DNA of 64,000 nt from Sulfidibacterium sp036244975 (GTDB lineage Bacteria > Bacteroidota > Bacteroidia > Bacteroidales > F082), in the NCBI GenBank assembly GCA_036244975.1, contig BTTE01000001.1, positions 1 to 64,000 of the forward strand. The letters run 5' to 3'. Shown piece after piece: positions 8,711 through 17,309 of this stretch. The position numbers and the translations under genes were made by a program. Position 1 is the first letter of the stretch. Each line of letters begins with the position of its first letter. The notes under the pieces were generated by a model. That model was not told where the DNA came from. It was given only the letters and a program-made list of their open reading frames with translations, and ran no database searches.

Positions 8711-9733
8711 CTACACCGGTTTCCTTCTCATCCGTACCCATATCCACACCAGGAAACTGGTAACGGCAAGCAAAACAACAAAATCGATAAATAACATGAG
8801 ATAATCCTGACCTTTTTGGAAAAGGAGAGCGAGGTTACCGGCCAGTATCATAAAGATCACGTAAAATGCTGTAACATTTTTCCCGATAAATTCAAGATAA
8901 GCCGTGAGTTTGTTATCCACTCCGGCAACAATGGCGTTGGCAATCAAAAGCCACCAAAACAGGTAGTTGACACAAAACAGAAAAAACAGAATACCGTGAT
9001 GGTAAAACAGGGTATAATTAACGGAAACACCAAATCCGAAAGGAAGTGTGAGAATCAGAAAAATTCCGGATATCGAACCCAGGATAATTTTTATCGTATG
9101 GCTGTGTTTAAACTGGTCGGCAACGAAAAACTTCTTGAAAAGATAAAAAGTATAACCGGCCAGCACATAAGCAAACCAGGGGACGAAAGGAAACTGGGCA
9201 TGGGGGTATTTTCCGTAGAAAAAAGGAAGAATTACCGAATCCGGCATCATTTTCTCCACCGGTGGAATAACGTACTGCAACAACATAAAAACAATAATCA
9301 ATGTCAGATAAGCCAGCACGTGGCCACGCAGAATTTTTATCAGGATAGCCATGGCAACGAGGCTGATACCTGCAAGTATCAGGATGTCGGTTCCAAAAAC
9401 GATATGCCACACGCCGGCATTGGTTTTTCCGGAGAAGACATCAAACAGCGTGTAAGCGTTTCGCACAACGTTCAGCAGGATGCCCAACACCATCAACTTT
9501 ATGCCACGAATGACATCGTAACGAAATGTATGTCGCTGATGAGCAATATAGTAACCCATTATGGCCAGAAACACGGGTGCTGCCGACGGGCCGCCGATAA
9601 AAAGCGAAATCTTTCCCAACAGCCCGTTTAAAATAGAAGCTTGTGAAAAATATTCCACCAAAACAAGCTGTACCATGGCAATAAGCGCCAACCCTTTCAA
9701 AAAATCTGCTGTTCTGCTTCTGCCTGTATCCAT
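8711..9733 (-). CDS. Multi-span membrane protein, heparan-alpha-glucosaminide N-acetyltransferase-like
   Basis: A 340-residue integral membrane protein with about 10-11 predicted helices. The N-terminal stretch (RTADFLKGLALIAMVQLVLVEYF), the GGPSAAPVFLAIMGYYIA segment and the short RG-IKLMVLGILLNVVR helix resemble the DUF1624/HGSNAT catalytic family and related acyltransferase-3-like proteins, which move acyl groups across the membrane. I cannot see which acceptor it would use. It is convergent with the TonB receptor (50-base gap) and not clearly linked to neighbours. The family assignment is moderate; membrane topology is clear. Confidence 0.65.
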   Translation of the reverse strand: MDTGRSRTADFLKGLALIAMVQLVLVEYFSQASILNGLLGKISLFIGGPSAAPVFLAIMGYYIAHQRHTFRYDVIRGIKLMVLGILLNVVRNAYTLFDVFSGKTNAGVWHIVFGTDILILAGISLVAMAILIKILRGHVLAYLTLIIVFMLLQYVIPPVEKMMPDSVILPFFYGKYPHAQFPFVPWFAYVLAGYTFYLFKKFFVADQFKHSHTIKIILGSISGIFLILTLPFGFGVSVNYTLFYHHGILFFLFCVNYLFWWLLIANAIVAGVDNKLTAYLEFIGKNVTAFYVIFMILAGNLALLFQKGQDYLMLFIDFVVLLAVTSFLVWIWVRMRRKPV

Positions 9734-9747
9734 GGGAAAATTTTTAG

Positions 9748-9755
9748 CAAAAATA
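9748..9755 (-). promoter_or_regulatory. -7 element before the acyltransferase-like gene
   Basis: On the minus strand this reads TATTTTTG, a full match to TAnnTTTG, about 15 bases before the start codon. No good -33 TTTG is seen at the usual distance. Confidence 0.3.
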
Positions 9756-9787
9756 GGGAATCAAACAGTTCATGACGAACAAACTGC

Positions 9788-12175
9788 TCAATTTTTTGAA
9801 GATTCCGGTAACAGGATCAGTGTTTTTCCGTTTTTTATCTCTTTTCGCAACATGATTTGTGTCCGGTATTTTCCGCGCACATACATCTCGGCCTGATCGG
9901 CATAATGCGGGCTGAAAACATTACCCGACTGGCCGGTAGGAATAATGGAAAGGGCATGGTCGGTATTGGAAAAATCTATCAGGAAACGGAGCGCAGGCCC
10001 TGAAGTTACCGGATAAATTCCCCTTTCGTTATATACAAAACCTTCTTTATCAACCACCTCATTACTTCCCTGTATGGGGAATGGCCCTACGTTAAGAAGT
10101 TTGTCGAACGGCGCTTTTCGCCCAATGGGATGTACATTGGTCAGTTGATGTACCCTGCCCCATTTCCATGTTGACATATCCGTACCCATATTGTTTTTAA
10201 GCGCCACGGTAGTTTCCGAAAAAGCACGCTGAAAGATGTCGGAGCGGGTTTCTGCGGCCTTGGTTTTTACATTATCCCACCACACCGAATTTTTGTCGGT
10301 GAGCAGGCGCTCAATAGAACCCCGAAACATATAGGAACCCATCAATTTTTTGAAGTCTTTTTCGCCCACTTCATCCAGCATGGCATCGCGTAAAACGAAA
10401 TAAAGCAATTGAGTATATATTACAGCGCCGGTACTGGCCGTATCATAATTCCCATCCCAGTTTTGCAAAGCCGATACAATTTTGGGATCGCCCTTGAAAC
10501 CGCCCATATTATTCAAAATAAGCTTCACCAATCGCAAATCCCTGTTGGAATGGACGTCAAGTTGAATACTTTCCATCTCTTTAATCGTCCATTTGGGTTT
10601 TGAGAGTAACAATGCTCTCACACGGGCAGCCCGGTAGCCATGAAAATAATAACCCGGATAAATAATGCCATCAACCGGAGGTGGTGCATTGTTGGAGGTA
10701 TTTAGAATTCCTCCGGGCGGATTCACTGATTGTGGATTTTTTTTAAACGGATAGAAACCCTGAATATCTGCTTTCCCACTGGCGCCATCCATGATGAGGC
10801 GGGGGTTTGTGCCTGCCGGATGAATGGGGATTTTTCCCGAACCCCAGATGGCAATATTTCCGTCCGTATCGCCATAAGCTACATATAAACCCACAATATC
10901 GACTAAAGAGACGCCCTTTTCAAAACTTTTCATGTCGGTGGCGTTGTTCATTTGGTAAAGCGCCTCCATAGAAGTAGTTTTCAGATACATGGGTGCCCAC
11001 CAAAGGCTCACCGGAACCTCTTGTTTTTCCGTAATATTTTGTATAACCGGGTTAAGCAACGGCCCGTGAATGGTATAACGAATAGTAAAAGGCACATCTT
11101 TCCCGTCTTTTACTTTAATGGTTTCATGGTCAACCGTATAATTCAGCCATTTACCGGCATGTTTGTATTGGTCGGGATTATCGGGATTTTGTTGTTCGGC
11201 ATACAAATCCATATTGTCGAAAGGAAAAATCGTTAATCCCCAGCCATAATGGTTGTTATGCCCCACGAGGGCAAAGGGAACTCCGGCAAGATAGTAACCG
11301 TAAAGATTAAAACCTGGATACTGGATATACGCTTCGTACCATACCGATGGTTGCGAATATTTTATGTGTGTATCATTGGCCAGCAACACTTTTCCCGATT
11401 TTGAATGTTCTTTGCTGACCACCCAGTTGTTAGAACCTTCCCAAATGGGAACGGGGACCAATTTTTGTATCTTTTGAATGTTTTTGAAAAGGGCAGCCAA
11501 CTGCGTACTTTTTTGCGCATTTCCCATGTGAGCAATGGTAGCCGAATCTACATCCATATCTTTCAAATAGGCGTTGCCATATTTTTCATAAATCCGGTAC
11601 ATCAACGGATCATCCGTTAAGGCTGACGTAAAAGTCAGCGACATATAATTCATGATACCGAACACGTCCTGTACCGTAAATTTTTCCGGTTTAAAGTCCA
11701 TAAGCGTAAATTCAATGGGAAGAGTACCCTTTTTGATAAAAGTGTTTATCCCATCAACATAAGCCCGAACCTCTTGTTTAACCGGTTCATCGGCTTGCTT
11801 CATAAAACGTTCGGCACTGCGTTCAGCCATTTTATTCAAAGAGAGTACCCGCATGTATTTGTCGGTTTTGACGAGGTCTTTTCCTAAAATTTCCGCCAGC
11901 CGGCCTTCCACAACGCGCCTGATCATAACCATTTGGAAAAGCCGGTCCTGTGCATGTACGTAACCGAATGTAAAATAAGCATCCTTTGCATTTTGTGCAT
12001 AGATGTGAGGAACGCCGTAAGCATCATATACCACGGTTGTTTTGTCTTTCAGCCCTTGCAAGTGTAGTTTTCCGGAATAGTCGGGGGCTGTGCTTTTCAT
12101 CCAAAAGTAAACGGCGGCCACCAACACGACGACCGCAAGCGCAACGATGAGCAAGATTCTTTTGAAAATTTTCAT
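9788..12175 (-). CDS. Penicillin acylase family N-terminal-nucleophile hydrolase
   Basis: A 795-residue amidohydrolase of the penicillin/acyl-homoserine-lactone acylase family. A membrane anchor or uncleaved signal spans about residues 5-25. The alpha-chain signature YDAYGVPHIYA is at 50-60. The autocatalytic site EGSNNWV puts the nucleophile Ser at position 248, which becomes the N-terminus of the beta chain. The downstream ANDTHIKY, FALVGHNNHYGWGLT and TSNNAPP segments are typical. Family members hydrolyse amide-linked acyl chains (penicillins, N-acyl-homoserine lactones, others); the substrate here is not predictable. It probably faces the periplasm. Length matches the family. Confidence 0.9.
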   Translation of the reverse strand: MKIFKRILLIVALAVVVLVAAVYFWMKSTAPDYSGKLHLQGLKDKTTVVYDAYGVPHIYAQNAKDAYFTFGYVHAQDRLFQMVMIRRVVEGRLAEILGKDLVKTDKYMRVLSLNKMAERSAERFMKQADEPVKQEVRAYVDGINTFIKKGTLPIEFTLMDFKPEKFTVQDVFGIMNYMSLTFTSALTDDPLMYRIYEKYGNAYLKDMDVDSATIAHMGNAQKSTQLAALFKNIQKIQKLVPVPIWEGSNNWVVSKEHSKSGKVLLANDTHIKYSQPSVWYEAYIQYPGFNLYGYYLAGVPFALVGHNNHYGWGLTIFPFDNMDLYAEQQNPDNPDQYKHAGKWLNYTVDHETIKVKDGKDVPFTIRYTIHGPLLNPVIQNITEKQEVPVSLWWAPMYLKTTSMEALYQMNNATDMKSFEKGVSLVDIVGLYVAYGDTDGNIAIWGSGKIPIHPAGTNPRLIMDGASGKADIQGFYPFKKNPQSVNPPGGILNTSNNAPPPVDGIIYPGYYFHGYRAARVRALLLSKPKWTIKEMESIQLDVHSNRDLRLVKLILNNMGGFKGDPKIVSALQNWDGNYDTASTGAVIYTQLLYFVLRDAMLDEVGEKDFKKLMGSYMFRGSIERLLTDKNSVWWDNVKTKAAETRSDIFQRAFSETTVALKNNMGTDMSTWKWGRVHQLTNVHPIGRKAPFDKLLNVGPFPIQGSNEVVDKEGFVYNERGIYPVTSGPALRFLIDFSNTDHALSIIPTGQSGNVFSPHYADQAEMYVRGKYRTQIMLRKEIKNGKTLILLPESSKN

Positions 12176-12535
12176 TTTTCTATCTTTTTAGAGTTCTGTG
12201 TTTCAGATATTATCGGATTCCAAATATACTCTATAATTTATGAAACCGGAAAGAAAAGAGAAATTTTTTTGCCGGCTTCCGGTTTCAACCATGTAACAGT
12301 CTAAGCTCTTACGGAGCATTTCATTTGTCATAGACGAATATCTAATTACTTCTACAACCATTCGCTAATTGGCGTTCGTTAACCTCTCTACCCGGAAAAG
12401 GCGGATTAAAAAAATCATAAGATTAGTCCTGTGTGCCCGTTTGAATAACGACTGTTTTACTTTTTCAAAGAAAGAAACAACTCTTTTCAGGGATGAAATC
12501 CGTATTTTTGTTCGTTAAACACAAATTTCTTCGGT
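12176..12535. other. Divergent intergenic region (penicillin acylase / xdhA)
   Basis: 360 bases without a convincing gene between two divergent genes. It carries one TAnnTTTG element on each strand: TATATTTG on minus at 12221-12228, towards the acylase gene, and TATTTTTG on plus at 12503-12510, towards xdhA. No clear operator palindrome or hairpin was found. Confidence 0.5.
12503..12510 (+). promoter_or_regulatory. -7 element of the xdh operon
   Basis: TATTTTTG matches TAnnTTTG fully and ends 25 bases before the xdhA start codon. The expected -33 TTTG is not seen, so the operon may need an activator or the element may be fortuitous. Confidence 0.35.
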
Positions 12536-13966
12536 ATGATTGCCTTCATTTTAAATCATCAACTGATACAAACGGACGATCCGGCGGGCACTGTTTTGCT
12601 TGATTTTATCCGCTATAAGATGCATCTCACGGGAACCAAAGCCGGTTGCCGTGAGGGCGACTGTGGCGCTTGTACCGTGCTGGAGGGACACCTGGAAAAT
12701 GGCAAAGTACGTTACAAAAGCATTGTCTCCTGCCTCACACCTCTCGGAAATGTTCAGGGCCGGCACATTGTTACCATCGAAGGACTTCAAAAAGATAAAA
12801 TGTCGCCGGTACAGCTGGCCATGATGAACAATGCTGCAACACAATGCGGGTTTTGTACGCCCGGGTTTGTCATGTCGCTGACGGCACATAGTCTGGCGCC
12901 GGAGAAATCATCTCCCGAAAGGATAATCAGCGCCATTAGCGGAAACATTTGTCGCTGCACAGGTTACAAATCCATTGAACGTGCTGCCGAAGATATTTCT
13001 TCCGTCCTGCAAAGAAAAAAAGGGAAAGATCCTCTCGGCTGGTTGATAAAAGAGGCTTTCCTGCCGGAATATTTTCGCGGCATCGCTGACCGGTTGAAAC
13101 AACTTGAGGTGGAAAACCGGGAAAGTAAAACCGGGAAAAAAGTAGGTGGAGGAACAGACCTTTTTGTACAACAGGCTGATATGTTGGCTGTTGCCGAGTT
13201 ACGTTTTTTGAAAGAGGACAGGGCACAAGCGGGCGTTTGCACCATCGAAATGGATACAGATAATGGGATTTGCCGGATTGGCGGGGCGGTAACAGCTTCC
13301 GGCATTATGCATCATCCGGTTTTACAACGCTATTTTCCGAAGCTTACAGAATATTTCAAACTCATCTCTTCGGAGCCAATCCGCAACATGGGAACCGTGG
13401 CCGGAAACATTGTCAATGCCTCTCCCATTGCCGATTTGGTAATTTTCTTTTTGGCGCTCGATGCCGAAGTACATTTAAAAGCAGAAAACGGTATAACACG
13501 AAATGTGCTGCTGCGAAAATTTTATACAGGATATAAGCAACGGGTGATGAAGCCGGACGAAATGATTTTGTACATTAGTTTCAGGCTGCCACAGCAAGTC
13601 TTTTTCAACTTTGAGAAGGTAAGCAAACGTCAGTATCTGGATATTGCCAGCGTGAATTCGGCCATATTTTTGCAGCTTGACGGCGACATCATTCAGGAAG
13701 TTCATCTTTCGGCAGGTGGTGTTTTTGCCTGGCCGTTTTATGCGGAAAAAACAGTGGCTTTTCTAAAAGGGAAAATGCTCACGCCGGAGCTCATTAAAAA
13801 TGCTGTAGAGATTCTGACTTCGGAAGTTGCACCCATCAGCGATATTCGCGGAAGCAAGGAATACAAAAGCCTGCTGCTCCGCCAGCTTTTCTTTGTGCAT
13901 TTTGCGGAAATGTTTCCAAAACAATTTACTCCGGATGTTTTATTTTCTAAAATCATGGCTTTATGA
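12536..13966 (+). CDS. xdhA: Xanthine dehydrogenase, small (2Fe-2S/FAD) subunit
   Basis: A 476-residue electron-transfer subunit of the molybdenum hydroxylase xanthine dehydrogenase, which oxidises hypoxanthine to xanthine and urate. The first [2Fe-2S] cluster ligands are Cys38, Cys43, Cys46 and Cys66; the second are Cys104, Cys107, Cys139 and Cys141 (CGFCTPG and CRCTGY). The FAD domain begins around residue 165, with GGGTDLFVQQ and the EPIRNMGTVAGNIVNASP nucleotide loop, and a CO-dehydrogenase-flavoprotein C-terminal domain ends the chain. Length matches bipartite bacterial XdhA. Its end overlaps xdhB by 4 bases (ATGA), implying translational coupling. Confidence 0.92.
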   Translation: MIAFILNHQLIQTDDPAGTVLLDFIRYKMHLTGTKAGCREGDCGACTVLEGHLENGKVRYKSIVSCLTPLGNVQGRHIVTIEGLQKDKMSPVQLAMMNNAATQCGFCTPGFVMSLTAHSLAPEKSSPERIISAISGNICRCTGYKSIERAAEDISSVLQRKKGKDPLGWLIKEAFLPEYFRGIADRLKQLEVENRESKTGKKVGGGTDLFVQQADMLAVAELRFLKEDRAQAGVCTIEMDTDNGICRIGGAVTASGIMHHPVLQRYFPKLTEYFKLISSEPIRNMGTVAGNIVNASPIADLVIFFLALDAEVHLKAENGITRNVLLRKFYTGYKQRVMKPDEMILYISFRLPQQVFFNFEKVSKRQYLDIASVNSAIFLQLDGDIIQEVHLSAGGVFAWPFYAEKTVAFLKGKMLTPELIKNAVEILTSEVAPISDIRGSKEYKSLLLRQLFFVHFAEMFPKQFTPDVLFSKIMAL

Positions 13967-16224
13967 AGAATATTGATTCCAAAGGACATGTAACCGGCAA
14001 ATCAATTTATGTCGATGATATCCCGGTGAGGCAAAATACTTTGTATGCTGCTGTGCTGGACGCAACGGTTGCCCACGGGAAAATTTGTTCGCTGGAAATA
14101 ACGGAAGCCGAAAAGCATCCCGGCGTGGTACGTATCTTTACATTTAAAGATATCCCCGGTGAAAACCAGATTGGCGGCATCATCCCTGACGAAACGCTGC
14201 TTGCGGAAGACGAAGTCGTGTTTCAGGGAGAACCCATAGCTGTGGTTGTGGCTGAAAGTGAATACATTGCGCGTGAAGCCCGCAGAAAAATCAAAGTCAG
14301 CTACGAAGTATTAGAAATCGTTACTGATCCGCGTGAAGCTGCTGAGAAAGGGATGTTGTTGATGCCGTCGCGTACTTTTGCCATGGGTAATCCGGAAAAA
14401 CGATGGAAAGACTGCCGGTATGTTTTCGATGGAAAAGCAGACATCGGCGGACAGGAGCATTTGTATCTCGAAACACAAGGGACCTATTGCTTTCCACTGG
14501 AAAACGGGAACCTTATGGTTTATTCGTCCACGCAAAGTCCGACGGCAGTACAGCGTGCCATTGCCAAAGTGCTGGGCGTTTCCATGCACAACATTCAGGT
14601 TGACGTAACCCGGCTGGGGGGCGGTTTTGGCGGAAAAGAAGACCAGGCAACCGTCTGGGCCTGCCTGGCATCGCTGGCAAGCTATCATTTGCAGAAACCT
14701 GTAAAACTGATGCTTTCGCGACACGACGACATGCGCATGACCGGGAAAAGACATCCCTATTCTTCGGATTTTAAAATCGGACTGTCAGAAGATCTTAGGA
14801 TTTTGGCTTACGAAGTGAACTATTACCAAAACGGAGGAGCGGCCAATGATCTCTCACCGGCCATTTCGGAACGGACGTTGTTTCATACCACCAATTCCTA
14901 TTTTATTCCGGATATAAAAGCTACGCTTTACAGCTGTAAAACTAACCTGCCTCCCAACACGGCTTTTCGCGGCTTCGGCGCACCGCAGGGTATATTTGCC
15001 ATCGAATCGGCCATTGCCAAAGCCGCCAAAGAACTGGGCGTACCTGCCGGCACTATTCAGGAAAAAAACCTGCTGAAAGAAAACGACTATTTTTATTATG
15101 GCCAGAAAGCAGAACGGGTAAACATCGGAAAAGCCTGGAAAGCAGCCTTCCGGGAATTCAAAATTACGCAAAAACAGAAAGAGGTTGATGCCTTTAACAG
15201 GGAAAACAGGTTTGTGAAAAAAGGGCTGGCGCTGATGCCGGTAACTTTTGGGATATCATTTACGAACACTATGCTGAACCAGGCACGGGCTTTGGTGCAC
15301 GTTTATACGGATGGCAGTGTGGGCATCAGTACAGGGGCCATCGAAATGGGACAGGGTGTGAACACGAAAATGGTGCAGGTAACTGCACAGGCGTTTGGCA
15401 TTGCTCCCGAACGGATTAAAATGGAAAGTACCAATACGACGCGTGTGGCCAATACTTCTCCTACCGCGGCCAGTACCGGAGCCGACCTTAACGGGCAGGC
15501 AGTTTTGACGGCCTGCAATGCCATCGTGCAACGGCTTAAAAAAGTTGCAGCTGAACTAAACGGTGTCAGACCCGGAGCAATTGAATTGCGAAACGAGCAA
15601 ATTTTTGCCGGCGGGAGAGAAATTAAAATCAGATGGGAACAGCTTGTTACGGAAGCCTATTCCCGGCGTGTTAAACTTTCGGAAACAGGACATTATTCCA
15701 CGCCCGTTATCTGTTTCGATAAGGAAAAGGGCAAAGGTCATCCCTTTGCTTATCATGTTTATGGTACGGCTGTCGTTACGGCAAAAGTAGATTGCCTGCG
15801 GGGTATTTATGAAATAGAAGAGATGCAAATCATCCATGATTTTGGGAAAAGTATAAATCCCATTATTGATACCGGCCAGGTGGAAGGAGCAGTAGTTCAG
15901 GGTATTGGTTATATGACAATGGAGGAAGTGGCTTATGATAATTCCGGGAAGCTTTTGGCAAACAGCCTCTCTGTTTACAAAATCCCCGATATTTATTCGG
16001 TACCCAAAGTGTTGGTAGTAAAACCGCTAAAAGTTGCCGGCCACAAACTGGCTGTTTTAAAGTCGAAGGCTGTTGGTGAGCCGCCATTGATGTATGGTTT
16101 GGGGGCTTATTTTGCCATCCAAAACGCTGTACGCACTTTCAATCCGGGCTTTGACGCGTTTGATGCACCCATTACGCCGGAAAAAGTACTGATGGGATTG
16201 TATGGAAAAACAAATATTCAATGA
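13963..16224 (+). CDS. xdhB: Xanthine dehydrogenase, molybdopterin-binding large subunit
   Basis: A 753-residue catalytic subunit. It shows the molybdopterin-binding segments TRLGGGFGGKE (near 220), NTAFRGFGAPQG (near 340), GAIEMGQGVNTKMVQ (near 462) and the C-terminal KAVGEPPLMYGLGAYFA, whose Glu corresponds to the active-site general base of xanthine oxidase family enzymes. The aldehyde-oxidase a/b hammerhead domain occupies about residues 1-120. It is longer than needed for a CoxL-type enzyme but fits XdhB. Start and stop overlap both neighbours by 4 bases, so the three genes are one coupled operon. Purine specificity is inferred from family resemblance and the XdhC neighbour. Confidence 0.92.
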   Translation: MKNIDSKGHVTGKSIYVDDIPVRQNTLYAAVLDATVAHGKICSLEITEAEKHPGVVRIFTFKDIPGENQIGGIIPDETLLAEDEVVFQGEPIAVVVAESEYIAREARRKIKVSYEVLEIVTDPREAAEKGMLLMPSRTFAMGNPEKRWKDCRYVFDGKADIGGQEHLYLETQGTYCFPLENGNLMVYSSTQSPTAVQRAIAKVLGVSMHNIQVDVTRLGGGFGGKEDQATVWACLASLASYHLQKPVKLMLSRHDDMRMTGKRHPYSSDFKIGLSEDLRILAYEVNYYQNGGAANDLSPAISERTLFHTTNSYFIPDIKATLYSCKTNLPPNTAFRGFGAPQGIFAIESAIAKAAKELGVPAGTIQEKNLLKENDYFYYGQKAERVNIGKAWKAAFREFKITQKQKEVDAFNRENRFVKKGLALMPVTFGISFTNTMLNQARALVHVYTDGSVGISTGAIEMGQGVNTKMVQVTAQAFGIAPERIKMESTNTTRVANTSPTAASTGADLNGQAVLTACNAIVQRLKKVAAELNGVRPGAIELRNEQIFAGGREIKIRWEQLVTEAYSRRVKLSETGHYSTPVICFDKEKGKGHPFAYHVYGTAVVTAKVDCLRGIYEIEEMQIIHDFGKSINPIIDTGQVEGAVVQGIGYMTMEEVAYDNSGKLLANSLSVYKIPDIYSVPKVLVVKPLKVAGHKLAVLKSKAVGEPPLMYGLGAYFAIQNAVRTFNPGFDAFDAPITPEKVLMGLYGKTNIQ

Positions 16225-17186
16225 AACAGACCTTTTCATTCATACAAACACATCTCTCACAGGGCAGGAGAACAATGCTTATGACGGTTATCGGTCGTGA
16301 GGGGAGTAGTCCCGGGAAGCAGGGATTTAAAATGGCTGTGGCATCCGGCGGCAGCTTTACAGGTTCCATAGGTGGCGGTGTTATGGAGCACCGGCTGGTA
16401 GAGCAGACAAAACGGCTTTTGAAACAGCAACAGGCCTTGCAGCCTTTTCTTGTTTTTCAGAATCACAACCCGCAGGCGAAGGCAAACCGCTCGGGCATGA
16501 TTTGCTCCGGAGGCCAAACCATTGCCTTTACGCCTTTGGATGAACGCGATATCCCGACAGTAAAAATGATTCTTGAGGCTGTTGAACAACAGCAAAAAGG
16601 TGTTTTCCGGCTCACGGAGAAGGGGCTGTCCTTTGTTGCGGGCGAGGCGTTGCCGGTTGCGTCCCAAAGTAATGTAGTAGCCGAAAAAGAATGGGAATAT
16701 GCCGAACAGGTGGGACTGCCCGACTGCCTTTACATTTTTGGCGGAGGCCATGTAGGGCTTGCCTTGTGCAAAATTTTCAATAATCTGGATTTTAAGATTC
16801 ACCTGTTTGATAACCGTCCGGAGTTGGATATTTTTGAAACAAACCGGTTTGCTCATGTAAAAAAAATTATTGATTATGGCCGGGCAGAAAAACTTGTGCC
16901 GGAAGGATATAATGTTTACGTGGTGATTGTTACGTTTGCCCACAAAAGCGATGAGCAGATTTTAAGGCAGATGCTCGGTAAAAACGTTCAATATCTTGGG
17001 ATGATGGGGAGCGCCATGAAGGTGAAAACGATTTTCGAAAATTTAAAACGGAAGGGTTTTACAGAATATCAATTGGAAAAAGTTTACGCGCCCATTGGTA
17101 TTTCCATCAACAGCGAAACAGCTGCCGAAATTGCCGTGAGTATTGCAGCACAGATTATTGCGGTGAAGAATGAGGCAACAAAATAG
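16221..17186 (+). CDS. xdhC: XdhC-type molybdenum cofactor insertion/sulfuration protein
   Basis: A 321-residue protein of the XdhC/CoxF family. The N-terminal XdhC/CoxI domain carries EGSSPGKQGFKM and SFTGSIGGGVMEH; the C-terminal half is a Rossmann-like domain starting LYIFGGGHVGLALCKIF (near 168-184). In characterised bacteria XdhC binds the molybdenum cofactor, promotes its sulfuration and hands it to the XdhB subunit in the cytoplasm. The gene overlaps xdhB by 4 bases, and a terminator follows at 17267-17297. Molybdopterin synthesis genes are not in this window. Confidence 0.92.
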   Translation: MKQTFSFIQTHLSQGRRTMLMTVIGREGSSPGKQGFKMAVASGGSFTGSIGGGVMEHRLVEQTKRLLKQQQALQPFLVFQNHNPQAKANRSGMICSGGQTIAFTPLDERDIPTVKMILEAVEQQQKGVFRLTEKGLSFVAGEALPVASQSNVVAEKEWEYAEQVGLPDCLYIFGGGHVGLALCKIFNNLDFKIHLFDNRPELDIFETNRFAHVKKIIDYGRAEKLVPEGYNVYVVIVTFAHKSDEQILRQMLGKNVQYLGMMGSAMKVKTIFENLKRKGFTEYQLEKVYAPIGISINSETAAEIAVSIAAQIIAVKNEATK

Positions 17187-17266
17187 TGGTGATGGCGTTG
17201 ACAGAGGTGGATGCTTACGCTATTTGTTAGTACTTCGGGTGTGGATGCCTGAAGCGGAGTCATTAT

Positions 17267-17297
17267 AAAAAAAGCCCGGCTTTACCGGGCTTTTTTT
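17267..17297. terminator. Bidirectional terminator between xdhC and ppiD
   Basis: A GC stem GCCCGG / CCGGGC (arms 17274-17279 and 17285-17290) with a 5-nt loop is flanked by an A-run on the left and a T-run on the right. It can therefore terminate both the plus-strand xdh operon and the convergent minus-strand ppiD gene. Confidence 0.85.
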
Positions 17298-17309
17298 AAA
17301 TTATTTTTT

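Noticed and set aside
8816..9631. 271-codon open frame opposite the membrane acyltransferase-like gene
   Set aside because: The translation is low in hydrophobic order and rich in His/Asn/Gln/Lys, as expected for the complement of a membrane protein gene.
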